Of a DNA stretch of 64,000 nucleotides, positions 51,582 to 59,267 are shown piece after piece. Within the stretch, counting starts at the first letter, position 1. Each line of letters starts with the position of its first letter. A program made the translations under genes and the position numbers. The notes beneath the pieces are model-generated. The model worked only from the letters and a program-made list of their open reading frames with translations, searched no databases and was not told the origin of the DNA. Source of the DNA: SLDF01 sp964537925 (GTDB taxonomy: Bacteria > Bacteroidota > Bacteroidia > Chitinophagales > Saprospiraceae); contig CAZICV010000002.1 of assembly GCA_964537925.1 (NCBI GenBank), forward strand, positions 186,001 to 250,000, in the 5' to 3' direction.

Positions 51582-52514
51582 TTATTTTTTCACGCGCAAG
51601 AAGACATTATCTCTGGCGTATTTGTAGTAGAGGTCTTCCCCTCCACTGGATACAGTGCATATAATCACTTCACCGGCAGCATTACCTATTTTTGCTTCTG
51701 CCACGAGACGCTCTACGCGTGCTGTAGTGCCGTCGATACCGGTCTCCATAGTTTCTTCTATGACCTCGATTCGCTGTCCCTTTTTAAGAGACTTATCGCT
51801 GGTTTTGATCATGAAACTTTTGACCCGGGTACTTCTGACCTCATCCAGTTTGAAGATCTTGAGACCTGCCGGAACATATGCATTCAGAAAGTTGTAAACC
51901 TGGTCTATCATAGCATGGGGGCTACTCAGTTTTGACATTTCTATTGTCTCTCCGATAGTGGCTACGGCATCGCCTTGTGTACTGCTTCGCCCCGATCCAT
52001 AGATTTTATTCATATTGTCACTGACTTTACTGGTCATACTACCGATAGACAATTGTTGGCGGCCTGTTTTTGACACGATCTCGCTTGCTAATACCTGCCC
52101 GGTAGTGATATTGACGATACAGAGATGTACTATAGGGTTGGGTAGCTTATTGGCATTATTGCGGTCAATATTGAGTACATGAACAAGGACCAGGAGTTCG
52201 GCGCCGAGGCTACGCCCTTGTTTGATCGTTTTTCCCTGTATAAAAGCTTCTCCTTTCTGAAGGTTACGCTCGTGAGCGACGGCTCCCCACTGGTCGCGTT
52301 CTACCATTTGAAAACGTTCGCTTTTTACAATCGCTACTTTGACTTCGCGATAGACATCTTCGGCGTCTGCTTTTTTGACTCTTTCCTTGGAATAGGTAAA
52401 TGGAGCGATAGCCGCTACTTTCTTTTTGGCGGCTTGCCCGAATGTCGATAGCGGCTTGATTAACGCAGTGATGATAAAGAAGAATAGCACAGGTGAGCAT
52501 ATTGATGAACTCAT
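51582..52514 (-). CDS. CsgG/LpoB-like envelope protein
   Basis: The 310-aa exported protein has a signal peptide (ending LSTFGQA, no lipobox Cys). Its domain opens KVAAIAPFTYSKERVK and continues EVKVAIVKSERFQMVERDQW and SLGAELLVLVHVLNID, the pattern of the CsgG/FlgO/LpoB fold. CsgG forms an outer-membrane pore for curli subunits; without the lipid Cys and the transmembrane hairpin clearly visible, pore formation is doubtful. It is the first gene of a three-gene operon with a good promoter upstream. Confidence 0.75.
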   Translation of the reverse strand: MSSSICSPVLFFFIITALIKPLSTFGQAAKKKVAAIAPFTYSKERVKKADAEDVYREVKVAIVKSERFQMVERDQWGAVAHERNLQKGEAFIQGKTIKQGRSLGAELLVLVHVLNIDRNNANKLPNPIVHLCIVNITTGQVLASEIVSKTGRQQLSIGSMTSKVSDNMNKIYGSGRSSTQGDAVATIGETIEMSKLSSPHAMIDQVYNFLNAYVPAGLKIFKLDEVRSTRVKSFMIKTSDKSLKKGQRIEVIEETMETGIDGTTARVERLVAEAKIGNAAGEVIICTVSSGGEDLYYKYARDNVFLRVKK

Positions 52515-52551
52515 ACGTACAATCTCAGTTTTTATAGAAGCAACGACGGAT

Positions 52552-52615
52552 TTCCGACAGGCCGGAATTTCTTTTCTCAGTGGTGCAAACTAAGTCGGCC
52601 CGATTGGGCATGCAA
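52552..52615 (-). promoter_or_regulatory. Promoter and leader hairpin of the CsgG-like operon
   Basis: On the minus strand TTG (52615-52613), a 19-base spacer and TTAGTTTG (52593-52586) fit the Bacteroidota promoter with one mismatch. A hairpin TTCCG / CGGAA (52567-52552) lies about 13 bases after the predicted RNA start. Confidence 0.55.
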
Positions 52616-52781
52616 CCGTAGATCTACGTAAAGTATGTGCGTATTTTTACGCTGCCGGACAGGTGGATTTCCGCAATGAGAAACTTTGCCTGTGCACCGG
52701 GTAATTTTACATTAAGAAGAAGAGTCCAACGATTATTTGTGTTTTGCCGGTGGATGTATCCGGGACAAGAAAGACTGTATT

Positions 52782-53327
52782 ATGCATTCAGGGTTGACTA
52801 TCAGGCAGGAATATCCTGCTGATCATGTTTCTGTAGACGGGTTGCTGAGGGCGGCTTTCGGCGGTGACGATGAGGCGATCCTGGTGCAACAGCTGCGTCT
52901 GTGCCAGGCCTTTGTACAAGAGCTGTCATTGGTAGCTATCTATGAAGGAAATGTAACAGGCCATATTCTTTTCACAGAGTTGCCTGTATACAGTGACGGT
53001 AGACTGCAGACCATGAGCCTGGCATTGGCTCCGCTATCGGTATTGCCCGGGTACCAGGGCAGAGGCATAGGTACAGCGTTGACCAGAGAGGGCCTTGAAG
53101 TTGCCAGGCGGCTCGGGTATGCTTCTGCAGTCGTGCTGGGCCACGCGGAGTACTACCCGCGTTTTGGTTTTGCCCCGGCCGGGAAATGGGGGATCAGGGC
53201 GCCTTTCGATGTACCGGGGGATCATTTTATGGCTGTTGAACTGGTTGCGGACAGCCTGAAGGGGGTACCAGGAATGGTCCACTATGCAGCGCCCTTCGGT
53301 ATTCCTGATCCTCCTATGCAACCGTAG
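52782..53327 (+). CDS. GNAT-family N-acetyltransferase
   Basis: The 181-aa protein fits the YhbS-like GNAT branch. The acetyl-CoA pyrophosphate loop is in LSVLPGYQGRGIGTALTREG (Q/R-x-x-G-x-G/A), and the N-terminal strand IRQEYPADHVSVDGLLRAAF and the acceptor-side GHAEYYPRFGFAPAGKW are typical. The acceptor is unknown. ATG 52782 was preferred to upstream alternatives. It is divergent from the CsgG-like operon. Confidence 0.88.
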   Translation: MHSGLTIRQEYPADHVSVDGLLRAAFGGDDEAILVQQLRLCQAFVQELSLVAIYEGNVTGHILFTELPVYSDGRLQTMSLALAPLSVLPGYQGRGIGTALTREGLEVARRLGYASAVVLGHAEYYPRFGFAPAGKWGIRAPFDVPGDHFMAVELVADSLKGVPGMVHYAAPFGIPDPPMQP

Positions 53328-53393
53328 GCTGACTCTTACGCGGGTGCTTTGGTCTTTGTGGTCCGGGCACAAAGATCTGGTACCAATCTTTTG

Positions 53394-53439
53394 TAGATTT
53401 GTTTCCTGATCGCCGGTCACTGGAATACCTGTCGACCGG
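53394..53439 (+). promoter_or_regulatory. Candidate -7 box and leader hairpin of the cation transporter
   Basis: TAGATTTG (53394-53401) matches TAnnTTTG; the -33 box is poor. A hairpin with arms CCGGTC (53413-53418) and GACCGG (53434-53439) starts about six bases after the predicted RNA start. Confidence 0.35.
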
Positions 53440-53465
53440 TAAGTTTTAACCAGTATCCGGCATAT

Positions 53466-54341
53466 ATGAGCAATGAGCAGAAGGCTATCAAAGCGACCTG
53501 GTTCAGTATAGCCGGTAATACCTGTCTTGCCGTCATCAAAGGGCTGGCAGGTTATTTTGGCAACTCATATGCATTGATCGCCGACGCGATCGAATCAACA
53601 ACGGATATTTTCGCCTCCGTACTGGTCCTGCTGGGCTTGCGGTATGCCAACCGGCCGGCCGACGAAAATCATCCCTACGGACATGGCAGGGTAGAGCCGC
53701 TTATTACTTTTATAGTGGTGGGCTTCCTGATCACTTCAGCTACCATTATCGCCTACGAAAGTATACGGAATATAGGTCGCCCGCATGAGCTGCCTGCACC
53801 CTGGACACTGATCGTCCTGGGGGCGATCATTATCTGGAAGGAGCTTTCTTTCCGGCTTGTCATGCGCAGGAGCAAGGAGACGGGAAGTTCTTCGCTGAAG
53901 GCAGATGCCTGGCATCACCGCAGCGATGCCATTACTTCCGTAGCGGCTTTTATAGGGATTTCCATAGCGCTGATCATGGGTGAAGGATATGAGACGGCCG
54001 ACGACTGGGCTGCACTGTTTGCTTCAGGGTTTATCCTGTACAACAGCTACCTGATCCTGCGTCCGGCACTCGGGGAGATCATGGATGAGCAGTTGTATGA
54101 TGAACTGGTAGAGCAGATACGGAATGTGGCTGCCGGGGTGGATGGCATCAGAGGTACGGAAAAATGCCTCGTGCGGAAGATCGGTATGAAATATCATGTC
54201 GATCTCCATGCTACTGTGGATGCGGATATCAGCGTCCGGGAAGGCCATACGCTGGCGCATAATCTCAAGGACACGTTGCTGAAAGAAATTCCGCATATCG
54301 GCAACGTGCTGATCCATATCGAACCGGACGAATATGAGTAG
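53466..54341 (+). CDS. Cation diffusion facilitator (zinc/cadmium/iron efflux)
   Basis: The 291-aa CDF protein exports divalent metal against a proton gradient. It has five or six helices. Metal-site residues appear as ALIADAIESTTDIFAS (D-x-x-x-D type) and DAWHHRSDAITSVAAF (H-x-x-x-D). The cytoplasmic loop has HPYGHGRVEPL. The C-terminal cytoplasmic domain (about 210-290) is the ferredoxin-like dimer domain with VDLHATVDADISVREGH. The substrate is not readable with confidence. Confidence 0.93.
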   Translation: MSNEQKAIKATWFSIAGNTCLAVIKGLAGYFGNSYALIADAIESTTDIFASVLVLLGLRYANRPADENHPYGHGRVEPLITFIVVGFLITSATIIAYESIRNIGRPHELPAPWTLIVLGAIIIWKELSFRLVMRRSKETGSSSLKADAWHHRSDAITSVAAFIGISIALIMGEGYETADDWAALFASGFILYNSYLILRPALGEIMDEQLYDELVEQIRNVAAGVDGIRGTEKCLVRKIGMKYHVDLHATVDADISVREGHTLAHNLKDTLLKEIPHIGNVLIHIEPDEYE

Positions 54342-54444
54342 TGCCGGGGATGATCAGAGCTGGGTGCGGACTCTGGCAGGCATATGTACCCGCTATGCCT
54401 GAATGTCGTGCACCGGAATTTTTCAGGTTGTTTTATCTTTCCTC

Positions 54445-54474
54445 TTGACAAGATCCTTTTATTATTTATCTTTG
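54445..54474 (+). promoter_or_regulatory. Promoter of the M43 protease gene
   Basis: TTG (54445-54447), a 19-base spacer and TATCTTTG (54467-54474) match the Bacteroidota consensus exactly. The RNA should start near 54480, leaving a leader of about 220 bases. Confidence 0.62.
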
Positions 54475-54480
54475 AAATGA

Positions 54481-54499
54481 GTATCACGTTCTGTGATAC
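54481..54499 (+). repeat. Hairpin at the predicted 5' end of the M43 protease mRNA
   Basis: GTATCAC and GTGATAC are perfect inverse complements across a five-base loop, placed at the predicted start of the transcript. It could protect the mRNA from decay or be an operator. Confidence 0.7.
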
Positions 54500-54699
54500 T
54501 TGTAGTGCCTCAGTTTCTAGTTATTTCTGAGCGCGCTTTAATGGGAAAGTTCTGACCTGTGTATCCACAGTGTTTCATTACCAGATTCCGTTCGTTTTAT
54601 TTGACTTTTATTTCTCCCGGCTCGGCATTTCTGATGCTTTGCCACAAGGGAGAATATCCATACAGGTCATTATTCTAACCCATTATATTTTTACTGACT

Positions 54700-56010
54700 A
54701 TGTACTACAAAGCACAGTTTTTCATCATTCTTGCCCTGCTCATGAGCCTGTCGGTTGTGGCGCAGGACACTCAGGGCCACCTGTTCTGCGGACACGATAT
54801 CGGCCTGCAAAGTATGGAGACCCGGTACCCGGGGTATCGCGATGCGGTGGCGAAGACCTTCGCTGATGCCAAGATGCGCGTGGCGGATCACAGCAGGAGC
54901 CGGGATACGTATGTCGTACGCGTGGTCTTTCACGTGGTATGGTTGAATGAGGAAGAGAACCTTCCGGATTCTGTTCTCCAGAGCCAGTTGGATGTACTGA
55001 ACGAAGACTTTCAGCTTCTCAATGAAGACAGGTACGAATTGAGGAGTATTTTCCAGGATCGCCAGGCTGACGCCGGTATACGTTTTGAGCTGGCTGAAGT
55101 CAGGCGTACCTACACGGACAAGCTTTTCACTCCGCAGTTCATCGCATTGCCGGATGAGGTCAAGCAGTCAGCGCAGGGCGGAAGCGACGCAGCCAGCCCG
55201 GATGCCTACCTGAATATATGGATCTGCAAACTCCAGACCATACCTTTCTTCGGCGGACAATTGTTCGGATACGCCTATCCTCCTGCGGGACTGCCCAACT
55301 GGCCGGAGGGTGTGAGCGCACCGTCGCCGGGCCTGGACGGTGTGGTGGTGGACTACCGCTGTATCGGCCGCAACAATCCCTATCCTATGGATGTACAGGG
55401 AATCGGAGTCATCTTTCAGAACGGGCGCACGCTGACGCATGAAGTCGGCCACTACCTTGGTCTTCGCCATATCTGGGGCGACGGCGGAGGTATTTTCGGT
55501 GGCAACGACTGTACAGTGGACGACGGTGTCGATGATACGCCCAACCAGGGCAGTCAGACCAACTATTCATGTGACAAAACACGGAATACCTGTATCGACA
55601 GCGTGGGAACAGATGAGCCTGATATGATCGAAAACTATATGGACTATTCTACCCAGGAATGTCTGAACACTTTCACCCAGGGCCAGGTAGCCATCATGCG
55701 TTCTGTACTCGAAAACGAGCGTAAAGGGCTGCTGTGGAACCAGACTGCAGTCGCAAAAGCCGAATTGGGCGCTGAACTTATGCTTGCTCCCAATCCTGTC
55801 AATGACCGGCTGCTGATCAGGAGCGCTGCTGCCATGGAAGGCGAATACAGGCTGATGGACCAGAACGGCCGCATTCTTTCTGGCAATCGCTTTAATGTGC
55901 CGGCTGCCGGAAGCCTGGAGGTACAGACGGTGAACCTGATCCCCGGTCTTTATTTTGTGCAGGTGATCAATGCCGGACAATCCGCCACGCTGCGTTTTCT
56001 CAAGCAGTGA
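54700..56010 (+). CDS. Secreted M43-family zinc metalloprotease with T9SS sorting domain
   Basis: The 436-aa protease is of the pappalysin/cytophagalysin type. It has a signal peptide (ending near VVAQ, residue 22) and a catalytic domain with HEVGHYLGLRH (247-257), whose three His bind zinc and whose Glu is catalytic. The Met-turn follows at about MIENYMDYS. A calcium-binding, Cys-containing region lies between (GGNDCTVDDGVDD). The last ~80 residues (LAPNPVNDRLLIRS to GLYFVQVINAG) are a type A T9SS sorting domain, so it is exported to the cell surface or medium to digest proteins. Confidence 0.93.
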   Translation: MYYKAQFFIILALLMSLSVVAQDTQGHLFCGHDIGLQSMETRYPGYRDAVAKTFADAKMRVADHSRSRDTYVVRVVFHVVWLNEEENLPDSVLQSQLDVLNEDFQLLNEDRYELRSIFQDRQADAGIRFELAEVRRTYTDKLFTPQFIALPDEVKQSAQGGSDAASPDAYLNIWICKLQTIPFFGGQLFGYAYPPAGLPNWPEGVSAPSPGLDGVVVDYRCIGRNNPYPMDVQGIGVIFQNGRTLTHEVGHYLGLRHIWGDGGGIFGGNDCTVDDGVDDTPNQGSQTNYSCDKTRNTCIDSVGTDEPDMIENYMDYSTQECLNTFTQGQVAIMRSVLENERKGLLWNQTAVAKAELGAELMLAPNPVNDRLLIRSAAAMEGEYRLMDQNGRILSGNRFNVPAAGSLEVQTVNLIPGLYFVQVINAGQSATLRFLKQ

Positions 56011-56067
56011 TATATTGAATGTAGCAACAGAAGTGACGGCTTGTATGAATCCTGCCGGATGAATACC

Positions 56068-56097
56068 TTGTTGAAGAGGCCTAATCGGTTATATTTG
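56068..56097 (+). promoter_or_regulatory. Promoter of bioB
   Basis: TTG (56068-56070), a 19-base spacer and TATATTTG (56090-56097) fit the consensus exactly; the ATG follows at 56123. No BirA-like operator is obvious. Confidence 0.62.
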
Positions 56098-56122
56098 CAC
56101 TTTCATCATACGTCAGTGCATC

Positions 56123-57223
56123 ATGACTCTCGAAGATATCCTCTCAATCTATCATAAGCCGCTCCTGGAGCTGGTATACGAGGCTGCTACCGTACACAGG
56201 CAGTATCATGACTCCCGTAAGGTCCAGATCAGCACGTTGCTGTCGATCAAGACCGGCGGGTGTCCAGAGGATTGCGCCTATTGTCCGCAGGCCGCCAGAT
56301 ACTACACCGGTGTACAGGATGAGCCCCTGATGTCCCGCGAAGCCGTGATGATCGCCGCCATGAATGCCAAGGAGGGCGGCGCATCACGGCTTTGTATGGG
56401 CGCTGCCTGGAGGAATGTCAAAGAAGGGCCGGACTTTGAGCATGTACTGGACCTGGTGTCGGCAGTCAACGGCCTGGATATGGAAGTCTGTTGTACCCTG
56501 GGTATGATCAATGCTTCCCAGGCACAAAGACTGGCAGACGCAGGTCTGTATGCCTACAATCATAATCTCGACTCTTCGGACGAGTACTATAAAGAGATCA
56601 TTTCCACCCGCAGCTATGACGACCGGCTCAAGACGCTCAGTCATGCCCGTCGGGCCAACCTGACCGTATGCTCAGGCGGGATCATAGGCATGGGTGAGTC
56701 CGTGGAGGACCGTTGCAAAATGCTGCTTACGTTACGTTCGCTGGATCCGCAGCCCGAATCCGTCCCGATCAATGCACTTGTAGCCGTAGAAGGCACCCCG
56801 CTGGAAGAACTGGAACCGATCCCGGTCTGGGAGATGATCCGTATGGTCGCGACCACACGGATCGTACTACCCCACACTACGGTACGCCTGTCAGCCGGCA
56901 GGACCCAAATGTCCAGAGAAGGCCAGGCGCTTTGTTTCATGGCAGGGGCCGCTTCTATTTTTGCCGGTGAGAAACTGCTCACTACACCCAATCCTGACCA
57001 GGATGAGGATATGGAGATGTTGCGCATACTTGGCCTGGAGCCGGCTGTACCGTTTGAGCGTGGCAGGCCGGTGGCGGAGGATACGCCTGTAACTGCTCCT
57101 GAAGCAGAGTCGGTACGCTGGGCGCGTCCGGGACACAGGATAGATCGCAACGTAACGTATACGGCCATCGCCAAAGAAAAGAGAAAAACACAACGGTCAA
57201 AAACAGTAAACCCGGAGTCATGA
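56123..57223 (+). CDS. bioB: Biotin synthase
   Basis: BioB inserts sulfur into dethiobiotin in the last step of biotin synthesis, using radical SAM chemistry. The 366-aa protein carries the cluster ligands C47, C51 and C54 in TGGCPEDCAYCPQ. The auxiliary [2Fe-2S] ligand regions include MEVCCTLGMIN and ANLTVCSGGIIGMGES, then VRLSAGRTQMS. It is slightly long, with an extended basic tail. It has its own promoter and overlaps tpiA by four bases (ATGA), away from the bioFDA operon 9 kb upstream. Confidence 0.97.
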   Translation: MTLEDILSIYHKPLLELVYEAATVHRQYHDSRKVQISTLLSIKTGGCPEDCAYCPQAARYYTGVQDEPLMSREAVMIAAMNAKEGGASRLCMGAAWRNVKEGPDFEHVLDLVSAVNGLDMEVCCTLGMINASQAQRLADAGLYAYNHNLDSSDEYYKEIISTRSYDDRLKTLSHARRANLTVCSGGIIGMGESVEDRCKMLLTLRSLDPQPESVPINALVAVEGTPLEELEPIPVWEMIRMVATTRIVLPHTTVRLSAGRTQMSREGQALCFMAGAASIFAGEKLLTTPNPDQDEDMEMLRILGLEPAVPFERGRPVAEDTPVTAPEAESVRWARPGHRIDRNVTYTAIAKEKRKTQRSKTVNPES

Positions 57224-57993
57224 AGAAAGCGATCTATGTTGCTGCCAACTGGAAAATGCACAAAACCCTGCAGGAAGGCCTGGAGCTGGGGACTGCCTTC
57301 AGCGAATACCAGGTACCGCGCGGTGTGACAGCGGTCGTGAATGCTCCGGCTATTCATCTTGCCGGGCTGGCCGAGGCCTTTGCAAACGGCAACGGATGGA
57401 GTGCAGGAGCCCAGAATTGTCACCAGGCGGAGTCCGGCGCGTATACCGGAGAGATTTCTGCCGGCATGATCGCTTCTACGGGAGCCCGGTATGTTGTGCT
57501 AGGACATTCGGAAAGAAGGATCTATTTCCAGGAGACAGATGCACTTGTCCTGGACAAGATCCGCAGTGCACGGCGTGCGGGCCTCATACCGATCTACTGT
57601 TGTGGCGAGTCGCTCGATATAAGAGAATCGGGAGCGGAAAGGTCTTATGTAGAAAGACAACTGAACGAGAGTATACTGCAATTGGACCCGGAAGAGATCG
57701 GGGGCGTATGGATCGCCTATGAGCCGGTATGGGCCATAGGTACAGGCCGGACGGCCAGCCCGCAACAAGCCCAGGATATGCATGCTTTCATACGTCAATT
57801 GCTGTCGGATCGATTCGGGCGTGATGTGGCGGCGTCGGTTCCGGTACTTTACGGCGGCAGTTGCAATCCCGCTAATGCGCGGGAACTCTTCTCCCTGGCG
57901 GATGTCGATGGCGGCCTGATCGGAGGAGCTTCATTGAAATACGAAGATTTTACAGCTCTTCTGAGGATCGCGGGAGAGCTGATCGGCTCCTGA
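57220..57993 (+). CDS. tpiA: Triosephosphate isomerase
   Basis: TpiA interconverts dihydroxyacetone phosphate and glyceraldehyde-3-phosphate. The 257-aa barrel shows N10 and K12 in VAANWKMHK, the catalytic-His block VVLGHSERR, the catalytic Glu in WIAYEPVWAIGTG and the phosphate loop GGSCNPANARELF. It overlaps bioB by four bases. This is an unusual operon partner; the pairing probably reflects co-transcription rather than a shared pathway. Confidence 0.96.
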   Translation: MKKAIYVAANWKMHKTLQEGLELGTAFSEYQVPRGVTAVVNAPAIHLAGLAEAFANGNGWSAGAQNCHQAESGAYTGEISAGMIASTGARYVVLGHSERRIYFQETDALVLDKIRSARRAGLIPIYCCGESLDIRESGAERSYVERQLNESILQLDPEEIGGVWIAYEPVWAIGTGRTASPQQAQDMHAFIRQLLSDRFGRDVAASVPVLYGGSCNPANARELFSLADVDGGLIGGASLKYEDFTALLRIAGELIGS

Positions 57994-58074
57994 TCTTCCG
58001 GTACGCCGACCCCGGCCGGTAATATTTAGCGGAAAAAACATATTAAAAAATTTTATACTATTAGGTTGAATGTA

Positions 58075-58082
58075 TAAATTTG
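58075..58082 (+). promoter_or_regulatory. Candidate -7 element for the S24-type regulator
   Basis: TAAATTTG matches TAnnTTTG and lies 33 bases before the ATG; the -33 region has only TTTT. AGGTT (58063) and AACCT (58107) form a small inverted pair around the predicted RNA start that could be an autoregulatory site. Confidence 0.38.
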
Positions 58083-58115
58083 GGAATCTGTCCCGCGTGA
58101 CACTAACCTGATCGT

Positions 58116-58976
58116 ATGAACCATATCGTAACGCAGCGTTTCATTGAGTGTTTTGACAAGCTGAAGGAGTTGAACAAAGTCCGCTCCGGTCGTCAGTTTG
58201 CCATGACGCTGGATTATCTGCCACAGAGTTTCAGTGAGATACTCAACGGTAGACGGGATGTGACCATTGATCTCCTGCGCAAGGCTGTTGAAGTGTACAA
58301 TTTCAACCCGGTGTATATATGTCGTGGAGACGGTTCGTTCTTCTACCGGGAGGAAGGGCATGACAGCGCCCGTGTCCTTACGATCGTGACCGATCCGGAT
58401 GACAATGAGCGCATTGTCCATGTACCGGTCAAAGCGCAGGCCGGTTATGCCGGCGAACAACTGGACCCGGTATTTGTCAGTGAGTTGCCTGCATACTCTT
58501 TACCGGACTATGCTTACCGTTCGGGGACTTTCCGGTCTTTCGATGTTTCGGGCGATAGTATGGAGCCTGTGCTTTATTCGAAGGACAAGGTGATCTGCAG
58601 TTTTGTAGAGCAGCATCTCTGGGAGTCAGGGATCAAGGACCATCATGTGTATGTGGTCGTATCTGCAGGCGATGTATTGGTGAAACGGGTGGTCAATAAT
58701 ATCCGCAGGCACCGGCACCTGGAACTGCATTCCGACAACGATTACTACCCGCCGATCAGGATGAATGTAAACGATATACGCGAAGTCTGGATGGTGCGGA
58801 CGCGACTGGCTGACTTCGATCACAGTCCGCCGGATCGCCAGGAGTATATCGGTCAGCAGCAGACAGATATCCAGGGTATGCTTCGTACCGTGGAGCAGCA
58901 ATCGGAAATGATCAGCCGCCTGCAGCGTACGATCGACCGGCTGGTAGATGTGCACCAACCTATCAATACACTATGA
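58116..58976 (+). CDS. LexA-like HTH/S24-peptidase transcriptional regulator
   Basis: The 286-aa protein joins a helix-turn-helix (about 15-68, YLPQSFSEILNGRRDVTIDL) to an S24/LexA-type self-cleaving domain. The catalytic pair is S148 (VSGDSMEPVLYS) and K190 (AGDVLVKRVV). The likely cleavage site is A109-G110 in VKAQAGYAGE, so autocleavage capacity seems intact. Residues about 245-284 form a coiled coil not found in LexA. It could be a stress or phage-type repressor. It is coupled by ATGA to a small OB-like gene. Confidence 0.88.
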   Translation: MNHIVTQRFIECFDKLKELNKVRSGRQFAMTLDYLPQSFSEILNGRRDVTIDLLRKAVEVYNFNPVYICRGDGSFFYREEGHDSARVLTIVTDPDDNERIVHVPVKAQAGYAGEQLDPVFVSELPAYSLPDYAYRSGTFRSFDVSGDSMEPVLYSKDKVICSFVEQHLWESGIKDHHVYVVVSAGDVLVKRVVNNIRRHRHLELHSDNDYYPPIRMNVNDIREVWMVRTRLADFDHSPPDRQEYIGQQQTDIQGMLRTVEQQSEMISRLQRTIDRLVDVHQPINTL

Positions 58977-59200
58977 GCCTGTATATCAGCGGAAGGGTCA
59001 CCTATGTATCCCTGGAGACGGGCTTCTGGGGTATCATAGCCGATGACGATACCCACTACTATGTGCTCAATATGCCGGAGCAACTAAAACATGAGCAGGC
59101 CCGGGTCAAGGTAGTGGCCGAGGTCGCGGATGATATCGTCACAATGGCCATGTGGGGAATTCCTGTACGATTGCTTTCCTTTCAGACACTGATGCCCTGA
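58973..59200 (+). CDS. 75-aa OB/cold-shock-like protein
   Basis: The 75-aa protein starts YISGRVTYVSLETGFWGIIA, the pattern of a small five-strand beta-barrel in which G-x-[FW]-G recalls cold-shock and OB folds, followed by YYVLNMPEQL and RVKVVAEVADDIVTM. RNP motifs of true cold-shock proteins are absent, so nucleic-acid binding is only a guess. It overlaps the regulator stop by four bases (ATGA). No clear homologue comes to mind. Confidence 0.62.
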   Translation: MSLYISGRVTYVSLETGFWGIIADDDTHYYVLNMPEQLKHEQARVKVVAEVADDIVTMAMWGIPVRLLSFQTLMP

Positions 59201-59238
59201 GTTTTACTCCGGGAAGAATACACCTGTCCAGACTCTAT

Positions 59239-59258
59239 CAGGCTTATAGAGAAGCCTG
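59239..59258. terminator. Hairpin between convergent genes
   Basis: CAGGCTT and AAGCCTG pair across a six-base loop between the 75-aa gene and the convergent biotin carboxylase. There is no T tract on either strand, so termination is weakly supported. Confidence 0.35.
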
Positions 59259-59267
59259 GAATACCGC

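Larger units (their letters stand above)
54342..54699. other. 358-base intergenic stretch with promoter and long leader
   Basis: Holds a near-perfect promoter at 54445-54474, a hairpin at the predicted RNA start (54481-54499) and then an untranslated leader of about 200 bases before the protease ATG. The first 100 bases hold nothing recognisable. Confidence 0.65.
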
